A DNA stretch of 33,945 bases from Parvimonas sp. (GTDB lineage Bacteria > Bacillota > Clostridia > Tissierellales > Peptoniphilaceae): positions 1-33,945 of the forward strand of contig JALEHY010000051.1 of the NCBI GenBank assembly GCA_022770425.1, in the 5' to 3' direction. Position numbers and translations under genes: made by a program. Of this stretch, positions 33,178-33,945 are shown piece after piece (the first letter of the stretch is position 1; the number at the start of each line of letters is the position of its first letter). The notes beneath the pieces were generated by a model. The model saw nothing but the letters and a program-made list of their open reading frames with translations. It did no database searches and was not told where the DNA came from.

Positions 33178-33426
33178 ATGATAATCTATTTACTAAATAA
33201 AAGAAAACACGAATTAACTATATACTATAAAGTTTTTATCGGTAAAGTTGTTATAAATGAACTTAAGGAAATGATATAAAAACGGATATATAGTAACAGT
33301 TATTTTATTTCCGATGAAATTGCTAAATTATTAAAAAAATATAATATTACTAAAGTTCAAATTAGTTTAGATAGAATAACCTTAAATAATAAAATACAAA
33401 TTATCAAACTTACTTACAATTGTTAA
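33178..33426 (+). pseudogene. Radical SAM protein remnant
   Basis: One frame of 83 codons with a single internal TAA (33277-33279). The part after the stop reads 'KRIYSNSYFISDEIAKLLKK', then 'YNITKVQISLDRITLNNK', which matches the beta-strand/helix region of radical SAM enzymes of the SPASM/peptide-maturase type ('xIYTNGYLIxxEIxxxLKKxxxxxVQISLDG'). The part before ('GKVVINELKEMI') fits the preceding helix. The CxxxCxxC cluster motif, which should lie about 80 residues upstream, and everything after 'SLD' are missing. This is a fragment of a dead gene, not a functional small protein. Confidence 0.6.
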
Positions 33427-33845
33427 AATTAAATAGATGAATTAAAAATATTGTGATTATTTTTTTATTTTTTAAAATCTAATACCGTAGTTTTTTTGTC
33501 GAAAGAGATTTTTTAAGCGGTTTCATAAAAGGTTTTTTCATTCTCGGAAATTATTTTATAATATTCATGGTTTTATAATTATATATATATATATTTATGT
33601 TTAAATGAAATTAAAATAAAAAATGAAGGATAGCATGGAATTGTTGTATAGTCATAAACGTTATACAATGGTCATTATCTCATATGTGATGAATTTCTCA
33701 ATTGAATTTCACATTCGACAGTGAGTAAAAATAAGAAATTAAATTGATAATGTACAATATGTTGATTTTACACTGTTATACAAACTTTTGAGAAAATCTT
33801 GGTAAAAAAAGAATAATATTGTATAGTTAAATTTTGGAGGAAAAT
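33427..33845. other. AT-rich gap before the acyltransferase gene
   Basis: No gene seen. Contents: an alternating TA run at 33580-33594; the 7-base motif TTGTATA in both orientations (33644-33650 forward, 33662-33668 reverse, 33777-33783 reverse, 33819-33825 forward); a stem ATGTGA/TCACAT (33684-33689 with 33709-33714); and a possible promoter at 33799-33827. The first part may be further decayed sequence of the radical SAM remnant. Confidence 0.55.
33799..33827 (+). promoter_or_regulatory. Possible promoter of the acyltransferase gene
   Basis: TTGGTA (33799-33804), 17-base spacer, TATAGT (33822-33827). The implied leader is only about 12 bases, with GGAGG at 33836-33840, so this is tentative. 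Confidence 0.3.
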
Positions 33846-33945
33846 ATGATTAAAAATAGAGTTGCTTTGTGGGATAATATAAAATTTTTTTTAATAACAC
33901 TTGTAGTTATAGGGCATTTGGCTGATGAGTTTACAGGTCAGTCTG
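33846..33945 (+). CDS. Acyltransferase-3 family membrane protein, 3' end outside window
   Basis: Only the first 33 codons are visible: an ATG with a good GGAGG (33836-33840), then 'NRVALWDNIKFFLITLVVIG' and 'HLADEF'. The pattern of a charged R-x-x-x-(W/I)-D-x-x-(K/R) start followed by a hydrophobic helix containing 'VVIGH' is typical of acyltransferase-3 (OafA/OatA-like) integral membrane enzymes, which transfer acyl groups to surface sugars; the His of 'GH' belongs to the conserved catalytic region. The substrate cannot be judged from so little sequence. Confidence 0.7.
   Translation, partial: MIKNRVALWDNIKFFLITLVVIGHLADEFTGQS

Noticed and set aside
33580..33594. Alternating TA run considered as part of an origin or recombination site
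   Set aside because: Short simple repeat in very A/T-rich DNA; no DnaA-box cluster, integrase or other supporting element nearby.
1..33945. CRISPR array, tRNA/rRNA genes, insertion sequences, prophage
   Set aside because: I looked for regularly spaced repeats, transposase or integrase frames and tRNA-like cloverleaf sequence and saw none; a tool-based scan could still find a weak case.

Overview
The window is AT-rich DNA (roughly 28-30% G+C by eye) from a Gram-positive anaerobe of the Firmicutes/Tissierellia type. Pointers are an LPXTG-like cell-wall sorting signal, a lipoprotein signal peptide, a Bce-type intramembrane-sensing histidine kinase, strong AGGAGG ribosome binding sites and genes of selenium/sulfur metabolism. 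A Parvimonas/Peptoniphilus-like host would fit, but that is inference; there is no rRNA or other phylogenetic marker beyond SecA.

Layout. 1-3237: 3' part of a large secreted leucine-rich-repeat protein. 3350-4369: an old-yellow-enzyme flavin oxidoreductase. 4703-13316: a long co-directional gene set, probably led by a near-consensus promoter at 4641-4669. It holds a class V aminotransferase/cysteine desulfurase, a YedE/YeeE membrane protein, a TusA-like carrier, a DUF3343 Se/S-carrier-like protein, a five-gene peptide-type ABC importer, and a heterodisulfide-reductase-like iron-sulfur protein. An internal terminator follows the binding-protein gene. 13460-13850: a wrecked short-chain dehydrogenase gene. 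13924-15515: a Bce-type two-component system without a BceAB transporter beside it. 15775-20064: a 1429-residue cell-wall-anchored adhesin with SpaA/Cna-B domains and an embedded F5/8-type-C-like domain. 20348-23852 (minus): two half-ABC exporters, lantibiotic-exporter-like. 24384-27852 (plus): a second exporter pair of the BmrCD/YheIH type. 27903-28511 (minus): a YdcF/SanA (DUF218) membrane protein. 28710-32839: secA and a 23S rRNA m5U methyltransferase. 32840-33845: a decayed stretch with a probable remnant of a methyltransferase C-terminal extension and a remnant of a radical SAM protein. 33846-end: start of an acyltransferase-3 membrane protein.

How the genes may work together. The most interesting block is 4703-13316. 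Enzymes and carriers of persulfide or selenide sulfur, a YedE-type Cys-lined membrane protein, a peptide importer and an Hdr-like redox protein lie almost end to end. This suggests one route that imports a sulfur- or selenium-bearing compound and passes the chalcogen along a protein relay; the substrate is unknown. The second half is mainly cell-envelope interaction: adhesin, signal transduction and four half-ABC exporters. Several genes are decayed, indicating ongoing gene loss.
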